Source: Sorex araneus (Eukaryota; Chordata; Mammalia; Eulipotyphla; Soricidae). From it: a stretch of DNA of 64,000 nt. Positions 45,062 to 57,224 of this stretch are shown piece by piece. Each line of letters begins with the position of its first letter. Position 1 is the stretch's first letter. Location of the stretch: contig NC_073305.1 in assembly GCF_027595985.1 (NCBI RefSeq), positions 107,009,535 through 107,073,534 on the forward strand, in the 5' to 3' direction. Both the position numbers and the translations under genes were made by a program. The notes beneath the pieces were generated by a model. It saw nothing but the letters and a program-made list of their open reading frames with translations, was not told the origin of the DNA and did not search any database.

Positions 45062-45240
45062 TTTGTGTTTTATTGGGAGAGGAGGTGTACCTGGCAGTAA
45101 TCAGGGATAAGTCCTGACTCTGCACTCAGGAATTACTCCTGGCAGTACACTGGACACCAAATGGGATGTTGGAGATTGAACTTGGGTCAGGTGTACGCAA
45201 GGCACGCACCCTACCAGCTATACTATGGCTCTGGTCTGAG
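45062..45240 (-). mobile_element. SOR-type SINE, older
   Basis: GACTCTGCACTCAGGAATTAC body, GGAGATTGAACTTGGGTCAGG (B box), CTATACTATGGCTCTGG head. Confidence 0.85.
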
Positions 45241-45307
45241 CTTTGGTACTCTTGAGACATTGAAAATATCTGCAGAAAAAATGGATAGCAGGTAGATAGA
45301 TTAGCCA

Positions 45308-45487
45308 TAGGGGGAGTGATTATGCAGCAGGTAGGGCATTTGCTAGTACAGCTTTTCACACAGCTGGCCCAGGTTCAAATCCCATCACCCTAGATGGTTC
45401 CCTGCCAGGAGTAATTCTTGAGTACAGAGGCAGGAGTAATCCTAGAGCATTATTGGGTGTGGTGTGGCCCTCCAAAAAAAAACAAAG
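45308..45487 (+). mobile_element. SOR-type SINE, older
   Basis: GGGGGAGTGATTATGCAGCAGG head with an insertion, CAGGTTCAAATCCC B box, GGTGTGGCCCTCC plus A run. Confidence 0.83.
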
Positions 45488-45489
45488 AG

Positions 45490-46425
45490 GAAAATGAGCC
45501 ATCATTAAAAGCAGCATAATCTATTTCACAATTGATTTGATGCAGATTACTCATTGTACACCCTTGGCCGGGTTTTAAATCACTCCTATATCTAAACTGT
45601 AAAATAAAATAAAATTTTTATTAATTATTAAAAGTACTGTAAGTAACTTGCCATTATGTAAAATCTTATTACTACTTAAAACAATCTAAATTTAATAATT
45701 GAAATGGATAAAACAAAATGTTAATAAATTAGGTTAAAAATAGTCCAAAGTGTAGTTAATGTCAGAATCTCTTTATGCATCTTTGTAATTTCAGAGTTCT
45801 CCTTACTCTAAAATAAAAATGTTTCTTAACAGTGAGAAGAAGGATTTCAAGCCAGATTTTACCATAAATTATATAGTAGGAGCTCAAAAATATTGAGGGA
45901 ATAAATTGGACTGAATTGATAAAACATGTGTTTTTAAAAAGGGACAGGAAAATGGAAGAAGACACTTGTGGAACATAGGATGAACATCTAAAGTTAGATT
46001 AGACTGATACCTGCTAGAACATATTGTGAAAATAACACACTTGCTCCTTTGACTATATGTTATTTTCTTATATTATATGAGTGTTCCTTTGTTAGGAGAA
46101 CTTTTTACTTCACTTTGGTCAAGCTGGCTTTTGTATTGGTGAAGACAGTATTTACCCAGATGTGGGGCAGATGCATCAACGCCTGATGCAGGTGTCAAGA
46201 AATCTTGGTAAATCTGAGTTCTAACATGAGTCAGAACATAATGATTAAGCCCTTATTTTTCTAAAATGTTAATTTCTTAATTTTAGAACAAGGTATTGTG
46301 AGATTTTGGAAATAATATGTAGTGAGCTGAATAGTAGCTTCCTCCCAAAATATTCATGTCTTGATCTGAGTTGTGCAAATATTACCTTATTTGATTACAT
46401 TTAAGATCTTGAGAACTACAATTAA
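45490..46425. other. AT-rich unique sequence
   Basis: Nothing recognised. Confidence 0.45.
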
Positions 46426-46429
46426 TAAT

Positions 46430-46860
46430 TCTAAAAAAAACTGACAGCTTTTTTAAGATACATAAAATTCACCCACATAAGTGTAGAAACCACTGGTTTT
46501 TAGTATTCAGAATTGCACAACAGTCAATATAATGTAATTATAATCACATCAAAAAATGTATCTATTTATAGCCAGGTCCCTTTTCACCTCTATCGGAACC
46601 CCCAGTAACCAGTAATCTACTTTGCCTTGACAATTTTGCATCACTTATTTTACATAAATGGAATTATAATATATGGCCTTTTGAGACTGGCTTTGTTCAC
46701 TTATTTTACTAAATAGAAAGACTTTTGAGGTTCATTCATGTTTAGAATGTATCAGTATTTGATTCTTTATATGCTGAATAATATTTTACTTATGTTTATA
46801 CAATATTTTATCCATACAGTTGATGAACACCTGGGATTGTTTTATTCGGTAATTATATTC
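46430..46860 (-). mobile_element. L1M(E)-type 3' UTR, ancient
   Basis: CCACTGGTTTTTAGTATTCAG, AGTAACCAGTAATCTACTTTG, ATGGCCTTTTGAGACTGGC, AGGTTCATTCATGTTTAG and GCTGAATAATATTTTAC follow the antisense order of the L1M 3' UTR common to mammals. Confidence 0.75.
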
Positions 46861-46904
46861 TTACACTGTTAAATTTTCAGATACAGGGATCTATTTCTCT
46901 TTTG

Positions 46905-47070
46905 ATTTGTTGTTTTGTTTTTGTACAACATCTAGTGGTGCACCAGCCTTACTCTTGGTTCTGCTCTCAGGGATCACTTCTGGTGGGTTCAGGGGATCAA
47001 ATGGTGGTGTGAGGGGGATTAAACCTGGTTTGGCTCCACAAGCACTCTACTTGCTGTTCCATTTCATCAA
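46905..47070 (-). mobile_element. Old SOR-lineage SINE
   Basis: ACATCTAGTGGTGCACCAGCC, GTTCTGCTCTCAGGGATCAC, GGATTAAACCTGGTTTGGC and a damaged head. Confidence 0.75.
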
Positions 47071-47331
47071 CCACAGAGTTTATTTCTTAAAAGTTGTTCT
47101 TTACCAACAGCTTACTGTATGATTAACCTACTTGTATCAATCAAAGTCATTAAGTGACTATTATTCAGTTTTCAATAGCATGATGCTCAATTATAAATTG
47201 TCATTTGAGATAATCAATAATTGCTCTAAACTGCTCAAACAAACAAAATGTAATGTTAGTCAAAGAATAAAAATTTGACATATTCATTAGCTCATTCATC
47301 TTGAAGTTAAACGTCCCATTTCTGTAAGGTT

Positions 47332-47400
47332 TCCTGAAAGCAATGCACAGAATTCTATAATTCTATAATTTCTGAAAGCAATACACAGACTTCTATAATT
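47332..47400 (+). repeat. Local ~40-bp tandem duplication
   Basis: CTGAAAGCAATGCACAGAATTC...TATAATT is followed by CTGAAAGCAATACACAGACTTC...TATAATT. Confidence 0.8.
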
Positions 47401-47404
47401 GCCT

Positions 47405-48080
47405 CTGAGGTCACTGAGAGGCCTAGAGGTAGGATGTGAGGAGTCCCTATTTCAAATTACATAAGATTATAGTGGGCACTTAGTTTATTGTCTTCAATTG
47501 AATAAAGTAATAATGATGAATTTCCAAAGCATTGGCATAAATGTCCCCAGAGGATTTGGCTTAATGAACAGCTAAAAGTGATCTACAATAAACACATCTG
47601 TAGATAAATACTGCTTTTAAAGGACATTAGAGAAGTGAAATCTGGTGATCTGGTGTAGTTTACTTATGTGCTGCACAGAAGGGGCTCTGACCAGTATTGT
47701 CTGTCTCAGACTACACTGGGAGCACAAGTTCTTTTTTTTTCCTGGCTGTTCTTCCATATTGTTGGTTCTCACTCATGGAGCAGGGTGACGCAGAAGGGCT
47801 GACCCAGAGATTAGATTTCAGCCCATGGGAGAGACTACCTTTTTTTTTTTTTTTAAGGAGATTTACCTATTAAAGGAGATCAAAGACTAAACAATTTTGA
47901 GCCGAGTTAATTTTTTTCTGACACCAATTTGAATTGTTTTCCCTTTCTCTTCTCTAGCACAGTGTCTAAATTGACTCCCTGTGATTAAGAAATATAAGAA
48001 AAACGAAGAAAATGTCAAATTCTGCATGAATTTTTGAAAAGTGGGAAGAAGCTAAGTAAAATGGCATTAAATGCCATGCT
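47405..48080. other. Unique sequence
   Basis: A T-run of 14 at 47840-47853 is the only notable simple sequence. Confidence 0.4.
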
Positions 48081-48084
48081 CTGG

Positions 48085-48160
48085 GGATGGGGAAATAGCT
48101 CAATGGTAGAGCACTTGCCTTGCATGTGTGCATGTGTGAGGTCTTGGTTTCAGTCCCTGA
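48085..48160 (+). mobile_element. tRNA-Ala-like SINE head, ID-like
   Basis: GGGGATGGGGAAATAGCTCA ATGGTAGAGC is closer to a tRNA-Ala 5' half (TAGCTCAGTGGTAGAGC) than the standard SOR head is. The B box is damaged (GGTTTCAGTCC). No SINE body follows; the sequence runs into a CT-rich microsatellite. Confidence 0.6.
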
Positions 48161-48161
48161 T

Positions 48162-48247
48162 CTTTCTCTATGTCTCTCTGTCTCTGTCTCTCTGTCTCTC
48201 TGTCTCTCTCTCTGTCTCTCTCTCTGTCTCTCTCTCCCCCCCCCCAC
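48162..48247. repeat. (TCTG)/(TC)n microsatellite
   Basis: TCTCTGTCTCTG units followed by a C9 run and CACACACA. Confidence 0.95.
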
Positions 48248-48249
48248 AC

Positions 48250-50090
48250 ACAAACTGTCAAGAGAACTTAAAAAAATTCTGTCCTGCCCTTACCTATCAT
48301 GCTAATCTTAGTCTTACTTTGCTTTTGCTCAGACCCATAGTAGGTGTCCAGATCAACAATATTAGTCAGGGGCAGTGCTATAACAAATAGCTTCACAGCT
48401 CAGGGTCTCCATTCATAGCATATGTATGAATTGCTTGCGTTATTGCCCAATATCATTTGTCATCTTTCAAAAGGAGTAAGGGTCCTTGTTACAGTGACAC
48501 CACTATTGTCAAGACACAGTTTGGCTTTCTGAATAGGTGGAGCTGGGTAGGCAGGCCTGCAGGTAATGGCCATGACTCTGCCAGTTTTCACTGGCCACTG
48601 CTCACTTGGTACCTGGTTAACTGTAAAAGAGCAGTGGAGGAAAGTTAAAGTACTTGGTAAAAATTGAGAGTATCATTGCCTCATCACCTCTGGGCAAATG
48701 AATAAAAGGCATTTTCCACTCTCTCTGGAAAAGATTCCTTGTCATATTTTAGTAGTAAATTCTAAGATTTGGGTTTAAATACAGTGATTAATGTGTATTC
48801 ATATGGAGCTGAATTCCTGTTTTTCTGCTTCTCCAAGTCAAAACGCCATCTTTATAGCTTCTAACAGTATCCAACTCAAAATTCAGAGATTCTCATTGAA
48901 CTGATGTATTCAAAGGACAGTAACCTAACTACAAAAGGCAGAGAAACACAGTAGTCAAGAACATAGGTTCTTGGCCCAAAGGAATAGTCTAGTGACTTCA
49001 AATGCTTCTCTTGCAAGTGTATGATCATAAATATTTAAATATCTGGTGTCCATTTATCCTTAGTACAATTGTGGAAACTGTTGATTGAGCCTGACAGCTC
49101 CTCTGTCTGCGATCCCTGGTGCAGCAAGGCCGTTTCCAGCCCCAGCACAGCCCAATGAATAGAAGCACCACAAACGGGTACAGATTCTGACTAGGACAGC
49201 AATGAAAAAAATGTGTGGGAACTATGGAAAGGACAACCCCTGCGAGTGCTTTGTGAGCACACAGCAACCCTGCATAACACAAAGACGCTAACTTGCACAT
49301 CTCAAATAAAAAGTGTGATCCCTGGTGAGCACATGTGCAAGAACAATTAAAGGAGAGCAAAACCTCAATGAGTACTGTAGCTGAGTGCTTGAGCTCTGCG
49401 AACAGATATGTCAACCTGGTGAGCATCGAACTAGAAATGTGAGTACCACAACAGCCAGGCACATGTTACCTGCCACCATAAGCCCAAAGGAAAGGGGAAG
49501 GGAGAAGAAATGGAAAAAAAAAGTAACACAGGTTCTAGAATAGACAACCTTGGTGTGGCTTAAATGATTAACTTAATTCTTGGTGTCTCACGAAAATAGT
49601 AGGAACAATACCCTTCTAGAAAAAATCAGGTAGACTGTTTTTCTATTCTCACAGTCTACCTCCCACTTTGTTCATTCCTTTCCGTAGAGGTTGAAATACT
49701 AACCATCTTCATCTTTCAAAGTCTTTTGTAGTTAGGGCTTTGGATGGGATTTAGGTTCTATCACTTAGATGGATTTATTTGAAATTTGGGCAGTATATGT
49801 CAATTTGTTAGCCTCTTATCTCACTAGGACATTTTTTCTGCTGGAAAACTTGGGAATTGGAGGTTGCTTCTGCACTGGGGTCCCACTATCCTTTTACTAG
49901 CTTCCTGGGTTTCAAAGATAATAGCTTCTCCAACCTGGGTTTCTGCTCTGTATCCTGTTCGTGAATTTATTGGTTTTAGGGACTGATAGTTAATGGTTCT
50001 CCAAATAGGCAGGTTTTGGTATTTCTCTCAGAGTTTCTTCTTGAGAGCCCAAGATCCATGAAGTCTAACACTTTGTAAAAGAAAGTTTGG
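48250..50090. other. Unique sequence; GC-richer block at 49030-49480
   Basis: The block at 49030-49480 repeats GTGAGCACA-type motifs (49252, 49325, 49420) and may be an old unnamed repeat. A 145-codon minus-strand frame there has no family resemblance I recognise. Confidence 0.4.
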
Positions 50091-50091
50091 C

Positions 50092-50265
50092 TTGGGGTCA
50101 AAGTGAAAATACAATGGGTAGGGTACTTGCCTTGCACACAGCCAACTCGGGTTCAACTCCAGATACCACATATGGTTCCCTGAGCAGTGCCAGGAGTCAT
50201 TTCTGACTGTGGAGCCAAGAATAAGCCCTGAACACCACGGGGGGATGATTCAAAAAAATAATAAT
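50092..50265 (+). mobile_element. SOR-type SINE, older
   Basis: GGGTCAAAGTGAAAATACAATGG head, GGTTCAACTCC B box, CAGTGCCAGGAGTCATTTC body. Confidence 0.85.
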
Positions 50266-50277
50266 AACCTTGGGGTC

Positions 50278-50591
<314 letters not shown>

Positions 50592-50752
50592 TTTTGCGTC
50601 ACACCCAGCGATGCTTAGGGGTTACTCCTGGCTTTGCACTCAGGAATTACTCCTGGCAGTGCTTGGGGGACCATATGGGATGCCGGGGATCGAACCCGGG
50701 TCGGCCGTGTGCAAGGCAAGCGCCCTACCCGCTGTGCTATCGCTCCGGCCCC
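50592..50752 (-). mobile_element. SOR-type SINE inside the microsatellite
   Basis: GCGTCACACCCAGCGATGCTTAG through GCTGTGCTATCGCTCCGGCCCC. It is flanked on both sides by CTTT arrays. The well-preserved head and CpGs suggest a young copy. Confidence 0.95.
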
Positions 50753-50960
<208 letters not shown>

Positions 50961-50964
50961 CAAT

Positions 50965-51868
50965 CAATTCAGTGTGTATCAACACTCATTGGATATTTGA
51001 AAGAGTAAAATACTGTATGGAAAACACCAAAGCCTGATACAATTTTGCAGTATGTAATGACATTTTGGGCAACAAGGGACCATGTAACCACACAGGGCGT
51101 GATCCTCAAATTCCTATTGCCTTACACTACTCATGTGTACTGAATCTCTTGATAACATCATTTTCCTTTCCTGTGTTTTATTTACTCTCTGGCTGTTTTA
51201 TTCATTGTGAATCCTAAAAGCGCAACTCCACTGGACAAGGGCACAAGGACAAAATTGCCTAAAGATACATTTATGAAAATGCATCCCAGAATGACCTCAT
51301 ATAGTAAGTGCAAAGTAACTGTGAGCTTACTTATTAAGCAGACTATTAACCAAGAAGGTAGAATGAACTATTACAGACATCCCAGAGATTTTTATTTCTA
51401 AAGATGAATCTGGTTTTAGCAGTGTGTCATCCAGCAGCAAATTAAGTAGGGGTTAGTCATACACAGTTACTTTGCTCACATTTCCCTTTCACATGCTAAT
51501 TCAGGAAAAGCTGTTAGGCTCTCTACTGACCCCATTACATTGCTAATTACTCTATTACCTGGTCCTGAAAGGGCACAACCCCAAATTACTCCTTAACTTT
51601 TGAACTCTGTGAAGACTTTGTGGATTGAGATACAAATGCAGAGGAGAGGTATTTTATTTAAACTCTCTCCTTTGAAATCCACTTAATTTTAGAAGTCAGA
51701 GATAAATCATCAGTATTCTAAAGCAAATGGTCATATAAAAGAAGAAAATTTAAAGCAACACAAAATTTCTTCTGGCTACACTATAAATAATTTTTCTCTA
51801 TTTGGGATCTTAAAAGCCTAATTTAGCATTTGTTGTTTCATTTTAAAATTCAGTTTGCCACACTTCAC
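50965..51868. other. Unique sequence
   Basis: No exon or repeat is recognised. Confidence 0.45.
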
Positions 51869-51871
51869 TGT

Positions 51872-52132
51872 ATGACTGTATCACTGTCATTCCCTTGATC
51901 ATCGATTTGCTCGAGCGGGCACCTGTAACTTCTCCATTCGTCATAGCCCTGAGATTTTAACAGCCTGTCTTTACTTGTTCTTCCCAGCAATGCTTCATTG
52001 GAGGCTCTTTCAGGGTAAGGGGAATGAGACCCATCATTGTTACTGTATTTGGCATACCGAATATGCCACAGAGAGCTTGCCAGGCTCTGCTGAGCAGGTA
52101 CCTTGCCACGGTCTCTGAGAGGGAGAACTAGG
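51872..52132 (-). mobile_element. SINE-B, long form (head missing)
   Basis: Reverse tail CACTGTATGACTGTATCACTG, TTGCTCGAGCGGGCACCTGTAAC, the long-form block AGGCTCTTTCAGGGTAAGGGG, then TTTGGCATACCGAATATGCC. The minus-strand frame over the tail reads DEWRSYRCPLEQIDDQ, which matches the C-terminal end of the RTE protein. Confidence 0.9.
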
Positions 52133-52189
52133 CTATAAAAGGTTGTGCTGCTGCTAATGCAGCCATGCACTTCCAGGAGCATTGCTTTA

Positions 52190-52520
52190 TATTTTCTGGA
52201 TCTTGACCATTGATGAGATTACATGGCACCGGGGGCAGTTTGTGGGTGTGACTGCCTAGCTACTGGAAAATGGGGGACCTGGGCAGAGGAGGCCCATTCC
52301 CGATCCGAGCAGGCTTGGAGATCTCAGTCCCGGGTCCTGCACACCTGGGTTCCTCTGCCGGTTCCTTCATGCGTGACGCTTGTCCGGACATGTGGAGAGG
52401 GGCCTTGAGCATGGCTGTGTCTGGGTTCCGGAGGTTTTCTGCTGCGGGGGCTTTTCTCTGCGGGAAACTCAACCCGTCCCACTCTGAGGGGCTCCAGTGA
52501 AGACAGCCAGGCATGGGGGC
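52190..52520 (-). mobile_element. Element R GC-rich monomer, minus strand
   Basis: The reverse complement matches the monomers of 4420-4720: TGATGAGATTACATGG, CGGGGGCAGTTTGTGGGTGTGACTG, TAGCTACTGGAAAATGGGG. It is CpG-rich and ends at GAAGACAGCCAGGC. The SINE-B next to it may have inserted at its border. Confidence 0.8.
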
Positions 52521-52817
52521 AAGAGACTCTTAAGTGGCCTCTAAAATTTTTAATTATTACATTTCAAATTGATGGTAATTTGATTTAAATGAGTGTAAAT
52601 ATTTTCATGTTATAGGTCTGGGTTGTAAACATATTGTCATATGTTACCTTTTTAATACATGCTTTCCTTCAAAGCCACAAGAATTGCCTCCTTTTGCTAT
52701 TCTTATAGAGCCCATATTTTGAATCCTAGGTGGTCATTTGCTTGCTATTGTTACCAATGGTGATGATAATGATGATGGTGATAATCATGACAATGCTTTG
52801 AAATAAAGAGAATGAGG

Positions 52818-52912
52818 GGTCTGAGAGATAACTTTCCAGCACCATATCTCTGGCCTTGGATGGGAGTGACTCCTGAGCACAGATCTGGCAAGAGCCTCTG
52901 AGTGTGGCCCAA
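52818..52912 (+). mobile_element. SOR-type SINE remnant
   Basis: GGTCTGAGAGATAACTTTCC head joined to CTGGCAAGAGCCTCTGAGTGTGGCCC, with most of the middle missing. Confidence 0.65.
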
Positions 52913-52930
52913 AAGTGTGTGTGTATGTGT

Positions 52931-53003
<73 letters not shown>
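52913..53003. repeat. (GT)n(GA)n compound microsatellite
   Basis: About 28 GT units with TATG interruptions, then about 17 GA units. Confidence 0.97.
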
Positions 53004-53005
<2 letters not shown>

Positions 53006-53009
53006 TATT

Positions 53010-54075
53010 CAACTAGCCTTTTCTGAGAATAATGCTAACTCATTTTCACATTGTTGCCTTAAAAAAATGGATGTGTATCTCTGTTATCATAGAGCTACTG
53101 GATGCAACAAGAAGTGACAAAAACTATACTTTGAATCATATAGACATTGATGAGATTCTTGCTGCAATTACTATTACCATAAGGAAGATGCTTCATTTTC
53201 TCACTAAAATGTCTTTGCAGAATTCTAGGACAAATTTGTGTCATGCTTTACTACATGTACTTATCTATTATTATGCTTGCTATTATTATTCCTTAAAATA
53301 GTCAAGTCTTTTTGAAGCAGAGTATTTGGCCTATACAGTTCTCCTAAAACATTGCTATATATTACTGACTCAGTATTTCTCAAAACTAGTAGATTAAACA
53401 TAGCAAAAATAAAGCTAAACTCAAGTGGCCACAAATTAAAATACCACAGACTAAGTTCATAAACAGAACTGTGACATTAAATAAAAATATATATTCTCCA
53501 ATTTAACACCTGTTTCATTTTAATCACCAAATCATGGGGAGATTTTATCTAAAAACTGTATTCTGAGTGCAGAACCTAAATGTATTCCATTGATGGTTTT
53601 TTATGATCTATCTAGACAGGAAATACAAATTGTTCATAAAAGCATTACATATTCTTTTAGTTGTTACTGGAAATGCTTAATGTTTACAAATGTGATTTGA
53701 ATTATAAGTGTGTAGGAAAAGTCAAAATCAGAGCCACCGGTGGGAATCATGCCATTAAAATGTTCTGCAGTGTTCACTGGTATTTTCAGCTTCATCTGCA
53801 AGATCTTGAGAACTGTTGAGATCTGAGTGCTGAGAGTTCTGAGTGTTCTATTAATTTCAGACTATCAACCAGGGCCCTTGTCTGGTCCAAGGAACTGACT
53901 TGGTAGTTTGGAAGCTGAGGAAGTTGAGTTTCCTTCTAAGTAATCAGAGTCTTTTTAGGTGTGAGCCAACTCACCCCAAGAAATAAGGTCTCTGACACTT
54001 AATCACCACTACCGTTTTTCAGTACTGAACATTACCTTTCACTTTCCTTGGTTTATTATTTTGTGACCAGTCTCA
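53010..54075. other. AT-rich unique sequence
   Basis: Nothing recognised. Confidence 0.45.
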
Positions 54076-54077
54076 TC

Positions 54078-54318
54078 AGTGCTGTCACTGTCACTGTCAT
54101 CCCATTGCTCTTAGATTTGCTCGAGCGGGCACCAGTAAAGTCTTCATTGTGAAACTAGTTGTTACTGTTTTTGGCATATTGAATACACCATGGGTAGCTT
54201 TCCAGGCTCTGCCGTTTGGGCAAGATACTCTCGGTAGCTTGCTGGACTCTCTGAGAGGAATCGATCCTGGGTTGGCTGAGTTCAAGGCAAACACCCTACC
54301 TGCTGTGCTATCTATGGC
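54078..54318 (-). mobile_element. SINE-B, short form
   Basis: GCTGTCACTGTCACTGTCATCCC tail, TTGCTCGAGCGGGCACCAGTAAAG, TTTTTGGCATATTGAATACACC, and the tRNA head ending in CTGTGCTATCTATGGC. Confidence 0.9.
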
Positions 54319-54549
54319 AGATAAATCCAGCATAAGTGTAATTGTTCAAGTTCTGCCTGCCAATATCAGTGCTCATGTTTTAATATTGGCATATATCAAC
54401 TTCGATTGTAGGTATCACTTAGAAATACCACAAACAAGGGCCTATTCCTTAAGGTTAGTGCATTTGACCAGAGATTACAACTTAAACATCAGGAAAAATA
54501 ATGATGAGAATCGTTTTTTTGTGGAAAAAGATATTTAACATCTTCTCCC

Positions 54550-54706
54550 TCTTTTTTTTTTTTTGCCACACCCGCTGTATACTCAGGCCTTACTCCTGAC
54601 CTGTGCTCAGGGGCCGGCCCTGACCATGCTCAGGGGACTGTTTGTGGTTTCTGAGGATCGAACCCAGGGTGGCTGTGTGCAAGCCAAGTGCCTTACCCAT
54701 TTACAG
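54550..54706 (-). mobile_element. Old SOR-lineage SINE
   Basis: TTTTGCCACACCCGCTGTATAC, GTGCTCAGGGGCCGGCCCTG, GAGGATCGAACCCAGGG. The body is a variant. Confidence 0.75.
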
Positions 54707-54794
54707 CACTTAAAATTTCTCATTTTGTGAAAGACTTGACTGAGGTTTAATTTATAAACCATAAAATATATTCACTATGTACATTTAATAAAAG

Positions 54795-54985
54795 GGGGCT
54801 GGAGAGATAGTTCATCAGGTAGGGCACTTTCTCTGTACACAGGTGACCTAGGTTTAATTAATCGCAGGCATCCATATTGGTCCCCTGAGCACTATCAGGA
54901 GTGATTCCTGAGTGCAGAGCCAGGAGTAATCACTAAGAATCACTAGGTGTGGTCCCAAAACAAAACAAACAAACAAAAAAACTTT
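54795..54985 (+). mobile_element. SOR-type SINE
   Basis: GGGGGCTGGAGAGATAGTTCATC head, GTGATTCCTGAGTGCAGAGCC body, AAAACAAAACAAACAAAC tail. Confidence 0.9.
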
Positions 54986-55104
54986 TGAAAATATGTAGCT
55001 GTCACCCAAAATCCTATTTTAGAGTATTTTACCTTGCTCACTTCCAGTATATAGAAATACAACAGTTTTGTATATTGATCATGTGTCATAAAATCTTGTT
55101 AATT

Positions 55105-55287
55105 TTCAAAAATTATTGTCTGCCATAGAGGTAGGCCGGGTGATGTGGGGTGAGGGGTGGTAGGGAAACTGGGGACATTGGTGGTGGGAAATGTGCACTG
55201 GTGAAGGGGCAGGTGTTGGAATACTGCATGACTGAAACTCAGTCATGAACAATTTGGTAACTATATGTCTCACAAGATTCAGTAAAA
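55105..55287 (+). mobile_element. L1-type 3' end
   Basis: ATTATTGTCTGCCATAGAGG, GGGGACATTGGTGGTGGG, GCACTGGTGAAGGGGCAGGTG, CTGAAACTCAGTCATGAAC and CAGTAAAAACAAAA. Confidence 0.83.
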
Positions 55288-55403
55288 ACAAAATTAGCTC
55301 TTGTAGATTTCACATGTATTTATTATGATTTACTATATAGGGCCTTGTTACCTGTGATTTAAAACAGTCTTATCTCCTCCCAATTTTTAATTCAACAATA
55401 ATT

Positions 55404-55597
55404 AACAAATCTAGGGGGCTGGAGCAATAGCACAGCAGGTAGGGCGTTTGCCTTGCACGCGGCTAACCCAGGTTCGATTCCCAGCATCCCATATGGTCCC
55501 CTGAGCACCGCCAGGAATAATTCCTGAGTGCAGAGCCAAGAGTAACCCCTGTGCATCACCAGGTGTGACCCAAAAAGAAAAACAAAAAACAAATCTA
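55404..55597 (+). mobile_element. SOR-type SINE with perfect TSD
   Basis: The insert is 55414-55587, with AACAAATCTA at 55404-55413 and 55588-55597. The B box is perfect (GGTTCGATTCC). Confidence 0.95.
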
Positions 55598-55599
55598 CT

Positions 55600-56005
55600 C
55601 TCTTGTTTGGAAGGAGATGCTAATTGAAGGCAGCTGTCACGGTCCATGCACACTTTTGAAGAGTTTCTGTGTGGCAAGTGATCTCAAAAACCTATTTGTT
55701 GGTTTCAAAAATAGATTGCTTTTACTAAATATATAATTCTAATTACCTTTATACATGTTTACATAATATATACTTATAGCTGTGGCTTTTAGCTACTATA
55801 CATGAAGCTGTTCATGTATAGGTGTTCACTGCTATCACTGGGTATTCATTACTATCACTCTACTATGAAATAATGACTCATCTCCCATAAAAACTGTCTT
55901 TACCCTTTTCCTTCATAATTTCTCAGGAGCACTTTATTTTGAGAATTTCAAAAAATTTCTTTAACATTATATCTACTTGAGATTTATTGCTAAATCTCAC
56001 AACAT
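55600..56005. other. AT-rich unique sequence
   Basis: Contains a tandem-like ACTGCTATCACTGGGTATTCATTACTATCACT. Otherwise nothing is recognised. Confidence 0.4.
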
Positions 56006-56009
56006 TTTT

Positions 56010-56180
56010 TGTTTGATTGTTTGTTTGGGGGCCACATCCTGCAGTGCTGAAGGCTGACTCCTGGCTCTGTACTCCGGGATCACTCCTGGTAAGCTCCAGA
56101 CCATATGTGGTGCTGGGGACCAATCCCAGGTTAGCTGTTGCAAGGCAAATGCTCTACCCGGAGTACTATAACTCTGATAC
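56010..56180 (-). mobile_element. SOR-type SINE, older
   Basis: GGGGGCCACATCCTGCAGTGC, GGGACCAATCCCAGG B box, GGAGTACTATAACTCTGATACC head. Confidence 0.85.
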
Positions 56181-56511
56181 CTTACAACATTTTTGCTTTA
56201 TTGCCACTAAAGGGCTTATCCCTTTCCATTGTTCTTCTTCCATCTTCATTTTAGCTACCTACAAAGGAAAAGGTATTTTATTTATTATTAAGGTTGTCTA
56301 ATATTCTTCCTGATAAAATACCCACACCCTTCCCTTTCCCCATCTTGATCAATGTAAATTTCTGTAGTCTTATTTCATCATGGGGTCTTGATGAAATTTT
56401 TGTCAGAGAAAAAATCTAAGCAAAATAGTCCAATGGGCACTGTAGGTGTTGACCCTATATTATAAATAACAGTTTACATTATTCTGGACTTTATTACTCT
56501 CTTTGTCATTT

Positions 56512-56645
56512 TATGATCAAATGATCTTGGGCATGTCACTTAGCTGTGCTCTGATTTTCCATGTCTTTAAATGAGGCTGACACCAAAAATATTGCTCTCA
56601 AAACTTCTGTGAGGATAACAGAGAAATAATGCATATGCACATGTA
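56512..56645 (+). mobile_element. MIR fragment
   Basis: GATCTTGGGCATGTCACTTAG, TTTCCATGTCTTTAAATGAGG and TCTGTGAGGATAACAGAG follow the MIR 3' order. Confidence 0.72.
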
Positions 56646-56649
56646 TTTG

Positions 56650-57220
56650 TAAATTCTAAAAGACTATATGGAAATAGTTTAATTTTAGCATATACCGTAC
56701 ATATAATGGAAGTTTAAATTTTCCTTTTGAAGTCAATAGAAATTTATTATTATACATTATTTTAAATACATCTGTATATTATTATAATAAAAAATCAAGC
56801 TCTGAAAGGCATAAGAACTCTATATATATATAACTATGGAAGCAAAATGCCTGAGGAAATACCTGAAAGTATATGCCTTGGGGGACAGGCTTTGTGGATA
56901 ACTTTCATGTACTATTTGACTTTTAAAACATTTAATTAAACAATCTGAAGTAAATTCAAATTTAAAAGTTAGCATGGAGAAAGGAAATTTTTCTGTGATC
57001 TCAAACCTTCTGTTCCATCATAATTCCAAACAGAGCATCAACCGAGCCATTCTTGAGCCTGTAGTTCTCTTGATGCCAGGAAAGTTCACCAAATTCTAGA
57101 CGTTAGACTAGAGTTTCTTTCTCTCTCTCTCTCTCACTCTCTCCTTCTCTCCTTCTTTCCTCTGTTCCTCACACCTCCCTCTCACTCTTTCTTCTTTCTC
57201 TCTCTGCCCTGCTATTAATT
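56650..57220. other. AT-rich unique sequence with a CT-rich tract
   Basis: A CT-rich low-complexity tract lies at about 57115-57205. Confidence 0.5.
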
Positions 57221-57224
57221 GAAG

